The position numbers and the translations under genes were made by a program. Of a DNA stretch of 64,000 nt, positions 38,216-47,940 are shown in pieces. The number at the start of each line of letters is the position of its first letter. Within the stretch, counting starts at the first letter, position 1. This DNA comes from Pseudalkalibacillus hwajinpoensis (GTDB taxonomy: Bacteria > Bacillota > Bacilli > Bacillales > Guptibacillaceae): contig NZ_JADFCM010000008.1 in NCBI RefSeq assembly GCF_015234585.1, forward strand, positions 1,178,001 to 1,242,000. The letters run 5' to 3'. The notes below the pieces were generated by a model. It made no database searches. It was not told where the DNA came from and saw only the letters and a program-made list of their open reading frames with translations.

Positions 38216-39967
38216 ATGATCGAACAACTTTCGTGGAAAGTTGGAGGACAGCAGGGTGAAGGAATAGATAGTACAGGAGAAATATTTGCGATTGCATTAA
38301 ATCGACTTGGCTACTACTTGTATGGTTACCGGCATTTCTCGTCCCGTATCAAAGGCGGGCATACGAATAATAAGATCCGTGTTAGTACGAAAGAAGTTCG
38401 AGCGGTCTCAGATGACCTTGACATGCTTATTGCGTTTGATCAGGAAACAATTGATGTGAATGCTCATGAGCTTCATAGTAAAGGAATTATTATCGGTGAT
38501 GCCAAATTCAAGCCAGTGAAGCCTGAGAATTGTCAGGCGACGCTCGTGATCATTCCCTTTACTGAAATCGCAACTGAACTAGGAACATCACTGATGAAGA
38601 ATATGGTGGCAATTGGCGCAACAAGCGCTGCGCTAGGAATTGATACTGCGACGTATCAAGCTGTCGTGGAAGAAATATTTGGCCGTAAAGGCGAAAAAGT
38701 TGTGAACAATAACATGGAGGCGATTCAGCGTGGTGCTGATGCTTACATTGAATCGGTGGGTAATCGTGTTCAAACGCTTTCGTTAAAGAAAGCGGATGGA
38801 AAGCACCGAATGTTCATGATTGGAAATGATGCGATCGCGCTTGGTGCCCTGGCGGGAGGAGCAAGGTTAATGGCTGCATACCCAATTACGCCAGCATCAG
38901 AAATCATGGAATACTTAATTAAGAAGCTGCCAGAGTTTGGTGGGACGGTCGTGCAGACGGAAGATGAAATAGCGGCTGCAACGATGGCCATTGGTTCAAA
39001 TTACGCAGGCGTTCGAACGTTAACCGCATCCGCAGGGCCAGGTTTATCCCTTATGATGGAGGCTATAGGCTTATCTGGTATTACTGAAACGCCTCTTGTG
39101 ATCGTTGATACGCAGCGAGGGGGACCGAGTACGGGACTTCCTACTAAACAAGAACAGTCTGATTTACTGGCGATGATTTACGGCACGCATGGAGAAATTC
39201 CAAAGATTGTGATTGCGCCAAGTACTGTTGAAGAAGCATTTTATGATGCGATTGAAGCATTCAATCTTGCTGAGGAATATCAGTGTCCGGTCATTCTACT
39301 ATCTGATCTTCAATTATCATTAGGAAAACAAAGTGTTGAGCCGCTCGATTACAATAAAATTAAGATTCGTCGAGGGAAGTTAAATGATGACGCAATCGCT
39401 GAGCGAGAAGATAAATCATATTTTAAACGCTTTGAAGTTACTGATGATGGGATATCCAATCGCGTGATTCCCGGAACGAAAAATGGTATTTTTCATGTCA
39501 CAGGAGTAGAACATGATGAGACAGGAAAGCCATCTGAGGTTCCGCAGAATCGAAAAGATCAGATGGAGAAGAGGCTTCGTAAAATCAGCAATTTATCATT
39601 TCCACAGCCTATTTTTAAAGTGGAGCAGCATGAAGAGCCAGATGTGCTTCTGATTGGTTTTAATTCGACGAGAGGAAGTATTGAAGAAGTAATGCCAAGA
39701 CTTGAAGCAGATGGATTAAAAGTAAACCACGCGCAAATCCGACTTGTCCATCCTTTCCCTGCAGATGAGCTTAGGCCAATGTTACAGGCTGCGAAGAAAG
39801 TGATTGTCATTGAACACAATGCGACTGGTCAGCTTGCAAGTCTCGTAAAAATGAATGTAGGTTATGGGGAGAAAATTGAAAGTCTATTGAAATACGATGG
39901 AAATCCATTTCTACCTGGAGACATCCACCAACAATGCAAGGAGATGTTAGCGAATGGCCACATTTAA
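38216..39967 (+). CDS. korA: 2-oxoacid:acceptor oxidoreductase subunit alpha (fused gamma-alpha)
   Basis: 583-residue protein with an N-terminal gamma domain (KVGGQQGEGIDSTGEIFAIAL) joined to a pyrimidine-binding alpha domain (GNDAIALGALAGGARLMAAYPITPASE) and a C-terminal transketolase-like domain. With KorB it oxidises a 2-oxoacid (most likely 2-oxoglutarate) to the acyl-CoA, passing electrons to ferredoxin or a similar acceptor. It overlaps korB by 14 nt. No ferredoxin-like delta subunit is encoded next to it. Confidence 0.92.
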   Translation: MIEQLSWKVGGQQGEGIDSTGEIFAIALNRLGYYLYGYRHFSSRIKGGHTNNKIRVSTKEVRAVSDDLDMLIAFDQETIDVNAHELHSKGIIIGDAKFKPVKPENCQATLVIIPFTEIATELGTSLMKNMVAIGATSAALGIDTATYQAVVEEIFGRKGEKVVNNNMEAIQRGADAYIESVGNRVQTLSLKKADGKHRMFMIGNDAIALGALAGGARLMAAYPITPASEIMEYLIKKLPEFGGTVVQTEDEIAAATMAIGSNYAGVRTLTASAGPGLSLMMEAIGLSGITETPLVIVDTQRGGPSTGLPTKQEQSDLLAMIYGTHGEIPKIVIAPSTVEEAFYDAIEAFNLAEEYQCPVILLSDLQLSLGKQSVEPLDYNKIKIRRGKLNDDAIAEREDKSYFKRFEVTDDGISNRVIPGTKNGIFHVTGVEHDETGKPSEVPQNRKDQMEKRLRKISNLSFPQPIFKVEQHEEPDVLLIGFNSTRGSIEEVMPRLEADGLKVNHAQIRLVHPFPADELRPMLQAAKKVIVIEHNATGQLASLVKMNVGYGEKIESLLKYDGNPFLPGDIHQQCKEMLANGHI

Positions 39968-40820
39968 AGATTTTCGGAATCAGGTAAAACCTAACTGGTG
40001 TCCTGGCTGTGGAGATTTCTCGGTTCAAGCGGCCATTCAGCGCGCGGCAGCAAATGTAGGTCTTGAACCAGATGATCTTGCTGTAATTTCCGGCATTGGT
40101 TGCTCTGGTCGTATAAGTGGGTATATTAACGCGTATGGCTTTCATGGGATACATGGCAGGTCCCTTCCTATTGCACAGGGCGTGAAGATGGCAAACCGAG
40201 AATTAACGGTTATTGCATCAGGCGGAGATGGGGACGGCTTCGCAATCGGTATGGGGCATACCATTCATGCGATGCGACGAAATATTGATATTACCTATAT
40301 CGTGATGGACAATCAAATTTATGGCCTAACGAAAGGACAGACCTCTCCAACGAGTGCAGAAGGTTTTAAAACAAAAAGTACGCCTACAGGTTCCATTGAG
40401 TCCTCTTTATCAATTATGGAACTTGCGCTCTCAAGCGGCTGTGGCTTTGTGGCCCAAAGCTTTTCAACAGATTTAAAGGACCTTGTAGCAATCATTGAGC
40501 AAGGAATTCAACATAAAGGCTTCTCTTTAATTAACGTGTTTAGCCCGTGCGTTACGTTTAACAAAGTAAATACGTATGACTGGTTTAAACAGAACCTCAT
40601 TAGCTTGAATGATATCGAAGGATATGATCCGAAAAATCGAATGATGGCGATGCAAACATTAATGGAGCACGACGGATTGGTTAAAGGTCTTATTTATCAC
40701 AACCCTAATCGTCCTTCTTATCAAGAGTCCGTAAGAGGATATAGTGCAGATGCCTTATCCAAGCAGGAGCTATCGCTTCCAGAGGAGAAGTTTTCGGAAT
40801 TAATGGCTGAATTTATGTAA
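39954..40820 (+). CDS. korB: 2-oxoacid:ferredoxin oxidoreductase subunit beta
   Basis: 288-residue thiamine-diphosphate-binding subunit: cluster Cys motif NWCPGCGDF, TPP motif SGGDGDGFAIGMGH followed by MDNQIYGLTKGQTSPTS. The coupled overlap with korA indicates a fixed stoichiometry. The exact 2-oxoacid cannot be told from sequence by eye. A terminator follows. Confidence 0.93.
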   Translation: MATFKDFRNQVKPNWCPGCGDFSVQAAIQRAAANVGLEPDDLAVISGIGCSGRISGYINAYGFHGIHGRSLPIAQGVKMANRELTVIASGGDGDGFAIGMGHTIHAMRRNIDITYIVMDNQIYGLTKGQTSPTSAEGFKTKSTPTGSIESSLSIMELALSSGCGFVAQSFSTDLKDLVAIIEQGIQHKGFSLINVFSPCVTFNKVNTYDWFKQNLISLNDIEGYDPKNRMMAMQTLMEHDGLVKGLIYHNPNRPSYQESVRGYSADALSKQELSLPEEKFSELMAEFM

Positions 40821-40830
40821 TACTAACATG

Positions 40831-40860
40831 AACCCTTCTGTGTAGAAGGGTTTTTTTTAT
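40831..40860 (+). terminator. Intrinsic terminator after korB
   Basis: AACCCTTCT/AGAAGGGTT, GTGT loop and an eight-T tail. Confidence 0.93.
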
Positions 40861-40899
40861 GGGGATTTTGTCGTTATCCCATTCCATAAATAAAACTAT

Positions 40900-40924
40900 A
40901 ACTGTCCGCGTGTGGAGGACAGTT
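40900..40924. repeat. Inverted repeat upstream of tdh
   Basis: AACTGTCC (40900-40907) and GGACAGTT (40917-40924), a perfect 8-bp arm pair 85 nt before tdh, without a T-tail. It could be an operator or a leader hairpin. Confidence 0.6.
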
Positions 40925-41008
40925 CATCTTTACGTGATAAATAATAAATGATAGTATAGTTGTGATAACAGTGATTAGAGAATGTTTTGAAAAAGTGAGG
41001 TGTACGCT

Positions 41009-42049
41009 GTGGAAGGAAAAATGAAGGCGATTGTAAAGCATGAACGTGCAAAGGGTGCTCAGCTACAAACCGTCGATATTCCTCAAATTAATGATAATGA
41101 AGTATTAATTCAAGTAAAAGCAACATCGATTTGCGGAACAGATGTACATATTTATACGTGGGATGAGTGGTCTCAGAGCCGAGTAAACCCTCCATATGTT
41201 TTTGGTCATGAATTTGCTGGGGTGGTTGTAGAAAAAGGTAAGAACGTAACTAACCTTGAGGTTGGAGATCATGTTTCAGCTGAAACTCACATTGTCTGCA
41301 ATCAATGTCCACAATGTTTAACAGGGAAGTTTCATATTTGCGAAAATACGAAAATCATCGGTGTTGATACGGACGGCTGTTTTGCGGAATATGTGGCTCT
41401 TCCATCACAAAACATATGGAAAAATCCTGAGTCTCTTTCATTCGATGTCGCTTCTGTTCAAGAGCCAATGGGGAACGCAGTACATACTGTACTCGCTGGA
41501 GATGTAGCAGGAAAGACCGTAGCGATTATTGGCTGTGGACCAATCGGTATTATGGCTGTAGGTGTAGCGAAAGCCGCTGGCGCATCACAGGTCATTGCAC
41601 TTGATCTAAATGACTATCGCCTTGATCTTGCGAAAGAAATGGGTGCAACAACCGTCATTAATTCACGAAATGAAGATCCTCTTCAAGTTGTGAAGGAGCT
41701 AACAAATGGCCATGGCGTTGACGTTGTATGCGAGATGTCAGGACATCCGATTGCAATGAACCAGGGCTTCAAAATGGTAACAAACGGTGGCCGCGTTTCT
41801 ATTCTAAGTTTACCGGTGCGACCAGTTGAAATCGACGTGACAAATGACATTGTTTTCAAAGGGATTACCGTTCAAGGAATTACTGGAAGAAAAATGTTTG
41901 AAACATGGCGCCAGGTTTCTGGATTATTGCAGTCAGGTCAGGTAGATGTGGAGCCAATGATTACGCATCACTTCCCGCTTGAAGACTTTGAAAAAGGCTT
42001 CGAATTAATGATCGAGGGTAAATGTGGTAAGGTAGTATTACATCCATAA
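41009..42049 (+). CDS. tdh: L-threonine 3-dehydrogenase
   Basis: Zinc-dependent oxidation of threonine to 2-amino-3-oxobutyrate, which Kbl splits to glycine and acetyl-CoA. The 346-residue medium-chain dehydrogenase has catalytic-zinc Cys (SICGTDVHIY), GHEFAG, the structural-zinc Cys cluster (CNQCPQCLTGKFHIC) and NAD motif GCGPIG. GTG 41009 (MEGKMKAIVKH) is preferred: TGAGGTG lies 6 nt upstream and B. subtilis Tdh begins similarly; GTG 41000 and ATG 41021 are alternatives. A GGCTCAA/TTGAGCC hairpin (42050-42064) separates it from kbl. Confidence 0.95.
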   Translation: MEGKMKAIVKHERAKGAQLQTVDIPQINDNEVLIQVKATSICGTDVHIYTWDEWSQSRVNPPYVFGHEFAGVVVEKGKNVTNLEVGDHVSAETHIVCNQCPQCLTGKFHICENTKIIGVDTDGCFAEYVALPSQNIWKNPESLSFDVASVQEPMGNAVHTVLAGDVAGKTVAIIGCGPIGIMAVGVAKAAGASQVIALDLNDYRLDLAKEMGATTVINSRNEDPLQVVKELTNGHGVDVVCEMSGHPIAMNQGFKMVTNGGRVSILSLPVRPVEIDVTNDIVFKGITVQGITGRKMFETWRQVSGLLQSGQVDVEPMITHHFPLEDFEKGFELMIEGKCGKVVLHP

Positions 42050-42091
42050 GGCTCAAATTGAGCCATTACATAATAATGAGGAGGCCGATCA

Positions 42092-43267
42092 ATGAAAGGT
42101 TTTGAATATCTCCAAGAAGAGCTTGATCAAATGCAAGAGGAAGGCGTGTTTCGTAATTTAATTCCGCTTGAATCCGCTCAAGGGTCACGCGTTACGATTA
42201 AAGGAAAAAACGTCATTCAGCTGTCATCAAACAACTATCTCGGACTGACGGACCATCCGAAAATGAAACAAGCAGCGATTGAAGCAGTTGAAAAATACGG
42301 TGCAGGAACAGGTTCTGTTCGAACGATTGCAGGAACGCTTTCAATGCACGAACAGTTTGAAGAAAAGCTTGCTGAGTTCAAGCACACAGAAGCGGCGCTC
42401 GTTCTTCAATCAGGATTTGCAACGAATCAAGCAGTCCTTTCAGCGATCCTATCGAAAGAAGACGTCGTGATTTCTGATGAACTAAACCACGCTTCGATCA
42501 TTGACGGCATTCGCTTAACAAAAGCGGGACGTCGTATTTACAAGCATACGGACATGGAAGACCTTGAGAACGCACTGAAAGAAACACAAGATTATCGTAC
42601 ACGTCTTGTTGTAACGGATGGTGTTTTCTCAATGGACGGAAACATTGCACCGCTAACTGAAATTGTCGAGCTTTGTGAAAAGTATGATGCGCTTGTGATG
42701 GTTGATGACGCGCACGCGAGTGGTGTACTTGGGGAGAACGGTCGCGGTACGGTTGACCACTTCGGCTTAAACGGACGCGTTCACATCCAAGTTGGTACGC
42801 TTAGTAAAGCAATTGGCGTTCTAGGTGGTTACATTGCAAGTACAAAAACACTTCGCGATTACCTGATCCATAAAGGTCGTCCATTCTTGTTTAGTACTTC
42901 TCATCCTCCAGCTGTAACAGCTGCTTGCTCAGCAGCAATCGACGTTCTTGTGGAAGAGCCAGAGTTAATCGAGAAGCTTTGGGATAACACGAAGTTCTTT
43001 AAAGCCGGCTTGAAAGAACTTGGTTTTGACACAGGCATTAGTGAGACACCAGTAACACCTGTCATCATTGGTGACGAAGCGCTCACACATAAATTCTCTG
43101 ATAAACTATTTGAGAACGGCGTTTTTGCGCAGGGCATCGCGTTCCCTACCGTTGCTAAAGGAAAAGGCCGCGTTCGTACGATCGTAACGGCTCAACATTC
43201 AAAAGAAGATCTTCAAGAAGCACTAGATGCATTTGAAAAGTCTGGAAAAGAGCTTGGAATTTTATAA
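42092..43267 (+). CDS. kbl: Glycine C-acetyltransferase (2-amino-3-ketobutyrate CoA ligase)
   Basis: PLP enzyme of 391 residues in the alpha-oxoamine synthase family: GSGVRT-like [11 protein letters not shown], Asp/His at VDDAHASGV, and the PLP lysine in [14 protein letters not shown]. It pairs with tdh to degrade threonine. GAGGAGG precedes the ATG. Confidence 0.96.
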   Translation: MKGFEYLQEELDQMQEEGVFRNLIPLESAQGSRVTIKGKNVIQLSSNNYLGLTDHPKMKQAAIEAVEKYGAGTGSVRTIAGTLSMHEQFEEKLAEFKHTEAALVLQSGFATNQAVLSAILSKEDVVISDELNHASIIDGIRLTKAGRRIYKHTDMEDLENALKETQDYRTRLVVTDGVFSMDGNIAPLTEIVELCEKYDALVMVDDAHASGVLGENGRGTVDHFGLNGRVHIQVGTLSKAIGVLGGYIASTKTLRDYLIHKGRPFLFSTSHPPAVTAACSAAIDVLVEEPELIEKLWDNTKFFKAGLKELGFDTGISETPVTPVIIGDEALTHKFSDKLFENGVFAQGIAFPTVAKGKGRVRTIVTAQHSKEDLQEALDAFEKSGKELGIL

Positions 43268-43276
43268 ATGAAAGAT

Positions 43277-43303
43277 GGAGGGGGAGCGATCCCTCTCTTT
43301 TTT
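43277..43303 (+). terminator. Intrinsic terminator after kbl
   Basis: GGAGGG/CCCTCT-type stem with a GGAGCGAT loop followed by TTTTTTT. Confidence 0.75.
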
Positions 43304-43371
43304 TAGGATAATTTTGTACCCACATCTGCGTTAGTTCATCTATCCTGGGCTTTCTCCTTTTCCAGGTTTTA

Positions 43372-43400
43372 TTGATTAAATACTCTGAACCCCTTATAAT
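43372..43400 (+). promoter_or_regulatory. SigA promoter of miaB-ricA; content of the 303-nt gap
   Basis: TTGATT (43372-43377), exactly 17 nt, TATAAT (43395-43400). The gap 43268-43570 also holds the kbl terminator and an approximately 160-nt miaB leader in which nothing else is recognised. Confidence 0.8.
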
Positions 43401-43570
43401 AAAGGAATGTCCATTAGTTACACATTTCTTAATTGACAATAAAGGATAACGTATAAAACGAAGCTTTTATAGAATTGATTTCTATTAGCGAGGTTTTTTC
43501 TAAGTTTAGGAGCATTATGCTCTTTTTCATAGCAGGGTCATCCTTTTTAATTAGAAAGGAGTCGAACGAC

Positions 43571-45103
43571 ATGAACGAACAACAGCGTCTGGATTCGCAA
43601 ATCAATGTAAAGAAAACAGAGAAAACAACGGAAGATTTCGCGAAATATTTCCAGACAACGTACCAGGCACCTAACTTAAAAGATGCTAAGCGCAGAGGGA
43701 AAGAAAATGTAAACGTTCATTACGATTTTGAGATTCCAGAGAATATTAAAAACCTTGGGAAAGATAAAAAGTTTTTGATTCGTACGTACGGATGTCAAAT
43801 GAATGAACACGATACAGAAGTAATGGCAGGAATTTTTGAAGAAATGGGATTTGAAGCTACAACGGAGGTCACAGAGGCGGATGTTGTTCTCCTAAATACG
43901 TGTGCGATTCGTGAAAACGCGGAAAACAAAGTATTTGGTGAGCTCGGTCATCTAAAACCGTTGAAAATGGAAAATCCCGATTTAATCATTGGCGTATGTG
44001 GGTGTATGTCACAGGAAGAATCTGTCGTAAACCGTATTATGCAAAAGCATCAATTTGTTGATTTAATCTTTGGAACACATAACATTCACCGTCTTCCAGA
44101 ACTGATGGAGCAAGCTGTCTTCGGTAAAGAAATGGTAATGGAAGTATGGTCTAAAGAAGGTGACATTATTGAGAACCTTCCTAGAACGAGAAAAGGTGAA
44201 ATCAAAGCATGGGTTAATATCATGTACGGCTGTGATAAATTCTGTACATATTGCATTGTTCCTTATACACGAGGGAAAGAAAGAAGCCGACGCCCTGAAG
44301 ATATTATTCAAGAAGTACGCCATTTAGCTGCTAAAGGCTATAAAGAAGTGACGCTTCTCGGACAGAATGTAAACGCCTACGGGAAAGATTTAGAAGACAT
44401 CGAGTATGGACTTGGTGATCTTATGAACGAGATTCATAAGATTGATATTCCTAGAGTTCGCTTTACGACGAGCCATCCACGTGACTTTGATGATCGTCTT
44501 GTGGAAGTGCTCGGTCAGGGCGGTAACTTAGTTGATCATATTCACCTTCCTGTTCAAAGTGGAAGCAATGAAGTTCTGAAATTAATGAACCGTCGCTACA
44601 CACGTGAAACGTATTTAGAACTAGTTAGTAAGATTAAAAAGGTTATGCCTAACGCAACCTTTACAACGGATATCATCGTAGGGTTCCCTAATGAAACGGA
44701 TGAGCAATTCGAAGAAACGATGGAGCTTGTGAAGGAAGTAGAGTATGACAGTGCGTATACGTTCATTTACTCTCAGCGTGATGGTACACCAGCTGCTAAA
44801 ATGAAAGATACCGTCCCAATGGAAGTGAAGAAAGAACGCCTTCAGCGCTTGAATGCCCTTGTGAATGAAATGGCTGCCAAAAACAACGCTGTTTTTGAAG
44901 GACAGATCGTAGAAGTGCTTGTTGAAGGGGAAAGTAAGAAAAACGCAGACGTTCTTTCTGGCTATACGAGCAAGAACAAAGTTGTGAACTTTAGAGGTCC
45001 TAAATCGTTAGTTGGTCAAATTGTTCAGGTGAAAATCACAAAAGCAAAAACGTGGTCACTTGATGGAGAATACATCGAAAAAACGGCTGAGGTGAATGCA
45101 TAA
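43571..45103 (+). CDS. miaB: tRNA-2-methylthio-N6-dimethylallyladenosine synthase
   Basis: Radical-SAM methylthiotransferase acting on i6A37 of tRNA; MiaA, which makes the substrate, is encoded 9 kb downstream. 510 residues: N-terminal cluster domain ([32 protein letters not shown]), radical-SAM CxxxCxxC ([15 protein letters not shown]) and C-terminal TRAM domain. ATG 43571 has AAAGGAG upstream. The 32-codon extension upstream lacks a ribosome binding site. The stop overlaps ricA. Confidence 0.96.
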   Translation: MNEQQRLDSQINVKKTEKTTEDFAKYFQTTYQAPNLKDAKRRGKENVNVHYDFEIPENIKNLGKDKKFLIRTYGCQMNEHDTEVMAGIFEEMGFEATTEVTEADVVLLNTCAIRENAENKVFGELGHLKPLKMENPDLIIGVCGCMSQEESVVNRIMQKHQFVDLIFGTHNIHRLPELMEQAVFGKEMVMEVWSKEGDIIENLPRTRKGEIKAWVNIMYGCDKFCTYCIVPYTRGKERSRRPEDIIQEVRHLAAKGYKEVTLLGQNVNAYGKDLEDIEYGLGDLMNEIHKIDIPRVRFTTSHPRDFDDRLVEVLGQGGNLVDHIHLPVQSGSNEVLKLMNRRYTRETYLELVSKIKKVMPNATFTTDIIVGFPNETDEQFEETMELVKEVEYDSAYTFIYSQRDGTPAAKMKDTVPMEVKKERLQRLNALVNEMAAKNNAVFEGQIVEVLVEGESKKNADVLSGYTSKNKVVNFRGPKSLVGQIVQVKITKAKTWSLDGEYIEKTAEVNA

Positions 45104-45519
45104 TGATATCAAGAATGGAAGTAATTGCAAAAGCAAAAGATCTTGCGAAGCTCGTATCTGAAACAGAAGAAGTTGATTTCTTCAAACGTGCAGAAGAAAA
45201 GATTAACGAAAATAAAAAGGTTCAAAGTCTGATTGCTCGTATTAAACTAGAGCAAAAAGAAGCGGTTAATCTTCAGCACTACAGCAAGCATGAAGCATTG
45301 AAGGAGAAGGATGAGCGTATTGACAAACTCATGCAGCAGCTTGATGAAATTCCTGTCGTACAGGAATTCAAGCGCTCGCAGTCGGATGTGAATGACCTTC
45401 TTCAACTTGTGGCAAACACGATTTCTAACACGGTAACAGATGAAATTATCGAATCAACTGGTGGAAACGTACTTGAAGGAACTACTGGCTCAAGTCAGCA
45501 GGGACCTGGTTGTAAGTAA
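45103..45519 (+). CDS. ricA: RicA (YmcA), regulatory iron-sulfur protein of the RicAFT complex
   Basis: 138-residue alpha-helical YlbF/YmcA-family protein that, in B. subtilis, works with RicF and RicT in biofilm, competence and sporulation control and in mRNA maturation with RNase Y. Family motif: VSETEEVDFFKRAEEKINEN. A single C-terminal Cys (QQGPGCK) is present. The ATG overlaps the miaB stop and has GAGGTGA 7 nt upstream. Followed by a strong terminator. Confidence 0.93.
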   Translation: MISRMEVIAKAKDLAKLVSETEEVDFFKRAEEKINENKKVQSLIARIKLEQKEAVNLQHYSKHEALKEKDERIDKLMQQLDEIPVVQEFKRSQSDVNDLLQLVANTISNTVTDEIIESTGGNVLEGTTGSSQQGPGCK

Positions 45520-45553
45520 TAGCTTCCATATCTTCATCATTTAATATGAATAC

Positions 45554-45589
45554 AAAAGCCTTCCAATGGTTTATTGGAAGGCTTTTTTT
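45554..45589 (+). terminator. Intrinsic terminator after ricA
   Basis: Perfect 14-bp stem AAAAGCCTTCCAAT/ATTGGAAGGCTTTT, GGTTT loop, T-tail. Confidence 0.95.
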
Positions 45590-45719
45590 GATAGGATTCA
45601 AACTATTTTTTGAAATATTCACTTATTATATTGGGTAATTATGTTAATGTAAACAAGGGAACTACATAACCTATTTTTCAGATCGAAAGAGTTCATCTGT
45701 TTTAAAGAGAGAAGGATAA

Positions 45720-45776
45720 ATGGCGTTTACTCATCACATAACGAATGAAGTTCGAGCATTAATAGCTGAATCCTAG
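45720..45776 (+). CDS. Possible 18-residue upstream (leader) ORF
   Basis: ATG 45720 with GAGAAGGATAA just upstream encodes MAFTHHITNEVRALIAES and stops at 45774-45776. That stop is next to, and partly within, the AGAGGAGG binding site of the following gene. This arrangement is typical of translational coupling. No relatives are recognised, and it may be untranslated. Confidence 0.4.
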   Translation: MAFTHHITNEVRALIAES

Positions 45777-45789
45777 AGGAGGCAATGAT

Positions 45790-46308
45790 TTGCGTATTTT
45801 TCATGTAAGTGAAGAAGACGATATTCAAGAATTTCACCCAAGGATTCCTACGCGTAAAGATCTTGACCAATCAATAGGACTTGTTTGGGCCGTTAACGAA
45901 ATTTGTTTACCTAACTTTTTAACTCCTCGAAATTGTCCGCGCGTTTGCTTTCACGTCGGGCCAAATACTTCAGATGCAGATAAGCAAACATATCTATCTT
46001 CGAGTTGTCAGCATGTGATCGTCCTTGAAAATAGCTGGTTTGAAACGATGACTCGAACTAAACTCTATTTGTATGAGTTCGATGCGATGCATTTTAAGCT
46101 CCAAGATGAGAATGCCGGCTATTATGTAAGTGAAACCACTCAAGTTCCAAAGAATAAGATTGAGATTGATCACCCCATTCAGGAGCTATTCTGTCGTCAG
46201 GTAGAAGTAAGGTTTGTTGATCAGCTGTGGGATATCTATGATGAGATCCAACAAACAACGCTTCAGTGGTCCATGTGCCGAATGAGGTTTGCTCGTTCAA
46301 GAAATTAA
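45790..46308 (+). CDS. DUF6886 family protein
   Basis: 172-residue soluble protein beginning MRIFHVSEEDDIQEFHPR with a conserved WAVNEICLPNFLTPRNCPRVC segment; this is the DUF6886 pattern as I recall it. The TTG start is preceded by TAGAGGAGGC. It is absent from the B. subtilis locus, sits between ricA and a kinase-like gene, and is possibly co-transcribed with the latter (18 nt apart). The function is not known. Confidence 0.75.
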   Translation: MRIFHVSEEDDIQEFHPRIPTRKDLDQSIGLVWAVNEICLPNFLTPRNCPRVCFHVGPNTSDADKQTYLSSSCQHVIVLENSWFETMTRTKLYLYEFDAMHFKLQDENAGYYVSETTQVPKNKIEIDHPIQELFCRQVEVRFVDQLWDIYDEIQQTTLQWSMCRMRFARSRN

Positions 46309-46326
46309 AAAGAGAGGAGTAGTCAG

Positions 46327-47076
46327 ATGGAGCTTGGTCATCCAATCGCTGCTGGAAATACAGCGAAAGTTTACATCGTTCAAGATAAAATTGTGAAAGT
46401 GTTTCGTGAAGACCTTCCAGAAGGAACCTCTTCCTATGAAGCTGAGAAGCAACGTTACGCCTCATCAAAAGGACTTCCGGTACCGAAAATCATTGAGGTA
46501 ACGAAAATAGACGGTAGACAGGCAATCATGATGGAAAAAATCAGCGGTCGCACGTTAGGTGAGCTACTTTTAGAAAATAGGAATCTAGCACAGCACTATA
46601 TGGAGATGTCCATTGACATTCAACAAAGGATTCATCAAATTAGCGCCGACTCGTTTGAACCGATGACCGAAAAGCTAACACGCCAAATAGGTGCAGCGGA
46701 TCGATTAAGTCAATCTCAAAAAACAGCGTTACTCCTCAAATTGAGTGGAATGCCAGTTAAGAAGCAGCTTTGTCACGGTGATTTTCATCTATTTAATCTG
46801 ATTATGGACGATCAAGTAACGATTATTGATTGGGTGGATGCTAGCGCTGGGGATAGCCGAGCAGATGTTTACAGAACGTATCTATTGTATACGCAATTTT
46901 CAAGCGAATTAGCGGAACTGTATTTACAGCTCTATTGCATAAAAAGTGGCTTATCAAAAGATGAAATCATGAAGTGGGCTCCGATTATTGCGGGGGCACG
47001 GTTATCAGAAGGAGTATTATCAGAAGACAGCGATCGTCTATTAGAGATTGTAGATAAGTTAAGAATGAGAGGATAA
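46327..47076 (+). CDS. Aminoglycoside/choline-kinase-like phosphotransferase
   Basis: 249-residue APH-fold kinase. The catalytic Brenner motif LCHGDFHLFNLIM and the metal-binding IIDWVDA are present, and IVKVFRE and MMEKISG fit the N-lobe. The substrate is unknown. It is short compared with true aminoglycoside kinases, so a resistance role should not be assumed. A terminator overlaps its 3' end. Confidence 0.82.
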   Translation: MELGHPIAAGNTAKVYIVQDKIVKVFREDLPEGTSSYEAEKQRYASSKGLPVPKIIEVTKIDGRQAIMMEKISGRTLGELLLENRNLAQHYMEMSIDIQQRIHQISADSFEPMTEKLTRQIGAADRLSQSQKTALLLKLSGMPVKKQLCHGDFHLFNLIMDDQVTIIDWVDASAGDSRADVYRTYLLYTQFSSELAELYLQLYCIKSGLSKDEIMKWAPIIAGARLSEGVLSEDSDRLLEIVDKLRMRG

Positions 47077-47103
47077 AACGCCTCTCAGGCTTAACTTATT
47101 TCT
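47054..47103 (+). terminator. Long terminator hairpin overlapping the kinase gene end
   Basis: ATAAGTTAAG (47054-47063) pairs with CTTAACTTAT (47090-47099), and inside it TGAGAGG (47066-47072) pairs with CCTCTCA (47081-47087), with a 2x2 internal loop. A T-rich tail follows. Confidence 0.75.
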
Positions 47104-47327
47104 TTATATAATTTTCACATACCATACTTTTTTAAGAAAAATACGAAAAGGTTGTAAAGCATTGGACATTCGAGACATAGACTGATAGTGGAACAGCCTT
47201 TATATATAAGAAAACATTTATTTTATGGTGTTGGTCATGTTATTTCGTGTTGAAGTAAAAAAAGAGGAACACTGGTCGTTTGTCTTGCATAGGATGAGAA
47301 TGAAGATTGGAAGAGGAGGTATGATCG

Positions 47328-47879
47328 ATGTCAGAGGAATATAATTACAGAGAGATATTCGCCAAAGCGGTTTGCGGAAAAGGGCGTAAATTCACACAGG
47401 ATACAAACACAGTAACACCAAACCATAAGCCTTCTAGTATTCTGGGTTGCTGGATTATTAACAATCAATTCACTGCGAAGAAGCGTGGTGACGTTGTACA
47501 GGTGGAAGGCTCTTATGACATTAATATCTGGTACTCTTACAGCCATAATACGAAAACAGAAGTCGTAACAGAAACAGTCAAATATCATGAAGAAATTCCT
47601 CTTCGCTACAAAGACAAAGACTGTGTTGCTGAAGAAGTGGTTGCAAAAGCGATACAGGAGCCTAACTGTCTCGAAGCTACTATTGCACCGAGCGGTCATA
47701 AGGTCATTGTTCAAGTGGAAAGAGAGTTTCTTGTAGAAGTGATTGGCGAAACGAAAATTTGCGTATACGTTAATCCGGATGGCTGCGGAGACGATGATGA
47801 CGATTGGGATTATGATGTAGACGATGAAGAGTTTGAAGATTTGGATCCGAACTTTTTAATTGGTGATCTAGAGGAATAG
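47328..47879 (+). CDS. cotE: Outer spore coat morphogenetic protein CotE
   Basis: Organises the outer spore coat. 183 residues, with the typical start ([18 protein letters not shown]) and a highly acidic C-terminal tail (about residues 155-183, [20 protein letters not shown]). AGAGGAGGT precedes the ATG. Sporulation promoters (SigE/SigK) are expected upstream, but I could not assign one with confidence in 47100-47327. Confidence 0.96.
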   Translation: MSEEYNYREIFAKAVCGKGRKFTQDTNTVTPNHKPSSILGCWIINNQFTAKKRGDVVQVEGSYDINIWYSYSHNTKTEVVTETVKYHEEIPLRYKDKDCVAEEVVAKAIQEPNCLEATIAPSGHKVIVQVEREFLVEVIGETKICVYVNPDGCGDDDDDWDYDVDDEEFEDLDPNFLIGDLEE

Positions 47880-47884
47880 TGCGT

Positions 47885-47919
47885 CCAGGGAGAAGCAATC
47901 CTTCTTCCTGGTTTTTATT
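47885..47919 (+). terminator. Intrinsic terminator after cotE
   Basis: CCAGGgAGAAG/CTTCTtCCTGG stem followed by TTTTTATTT. Confidence 0.85.
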
Positions 47920-47940
47920 TTGTCATTAAGAGCTTATAGA

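Noticed and set aside
46327..47076. Aminoglycoside resistance gene
   Set aside because: Only the general kinase fold is supported; length and context do not indicate an antibiotic-modifying enzyme.
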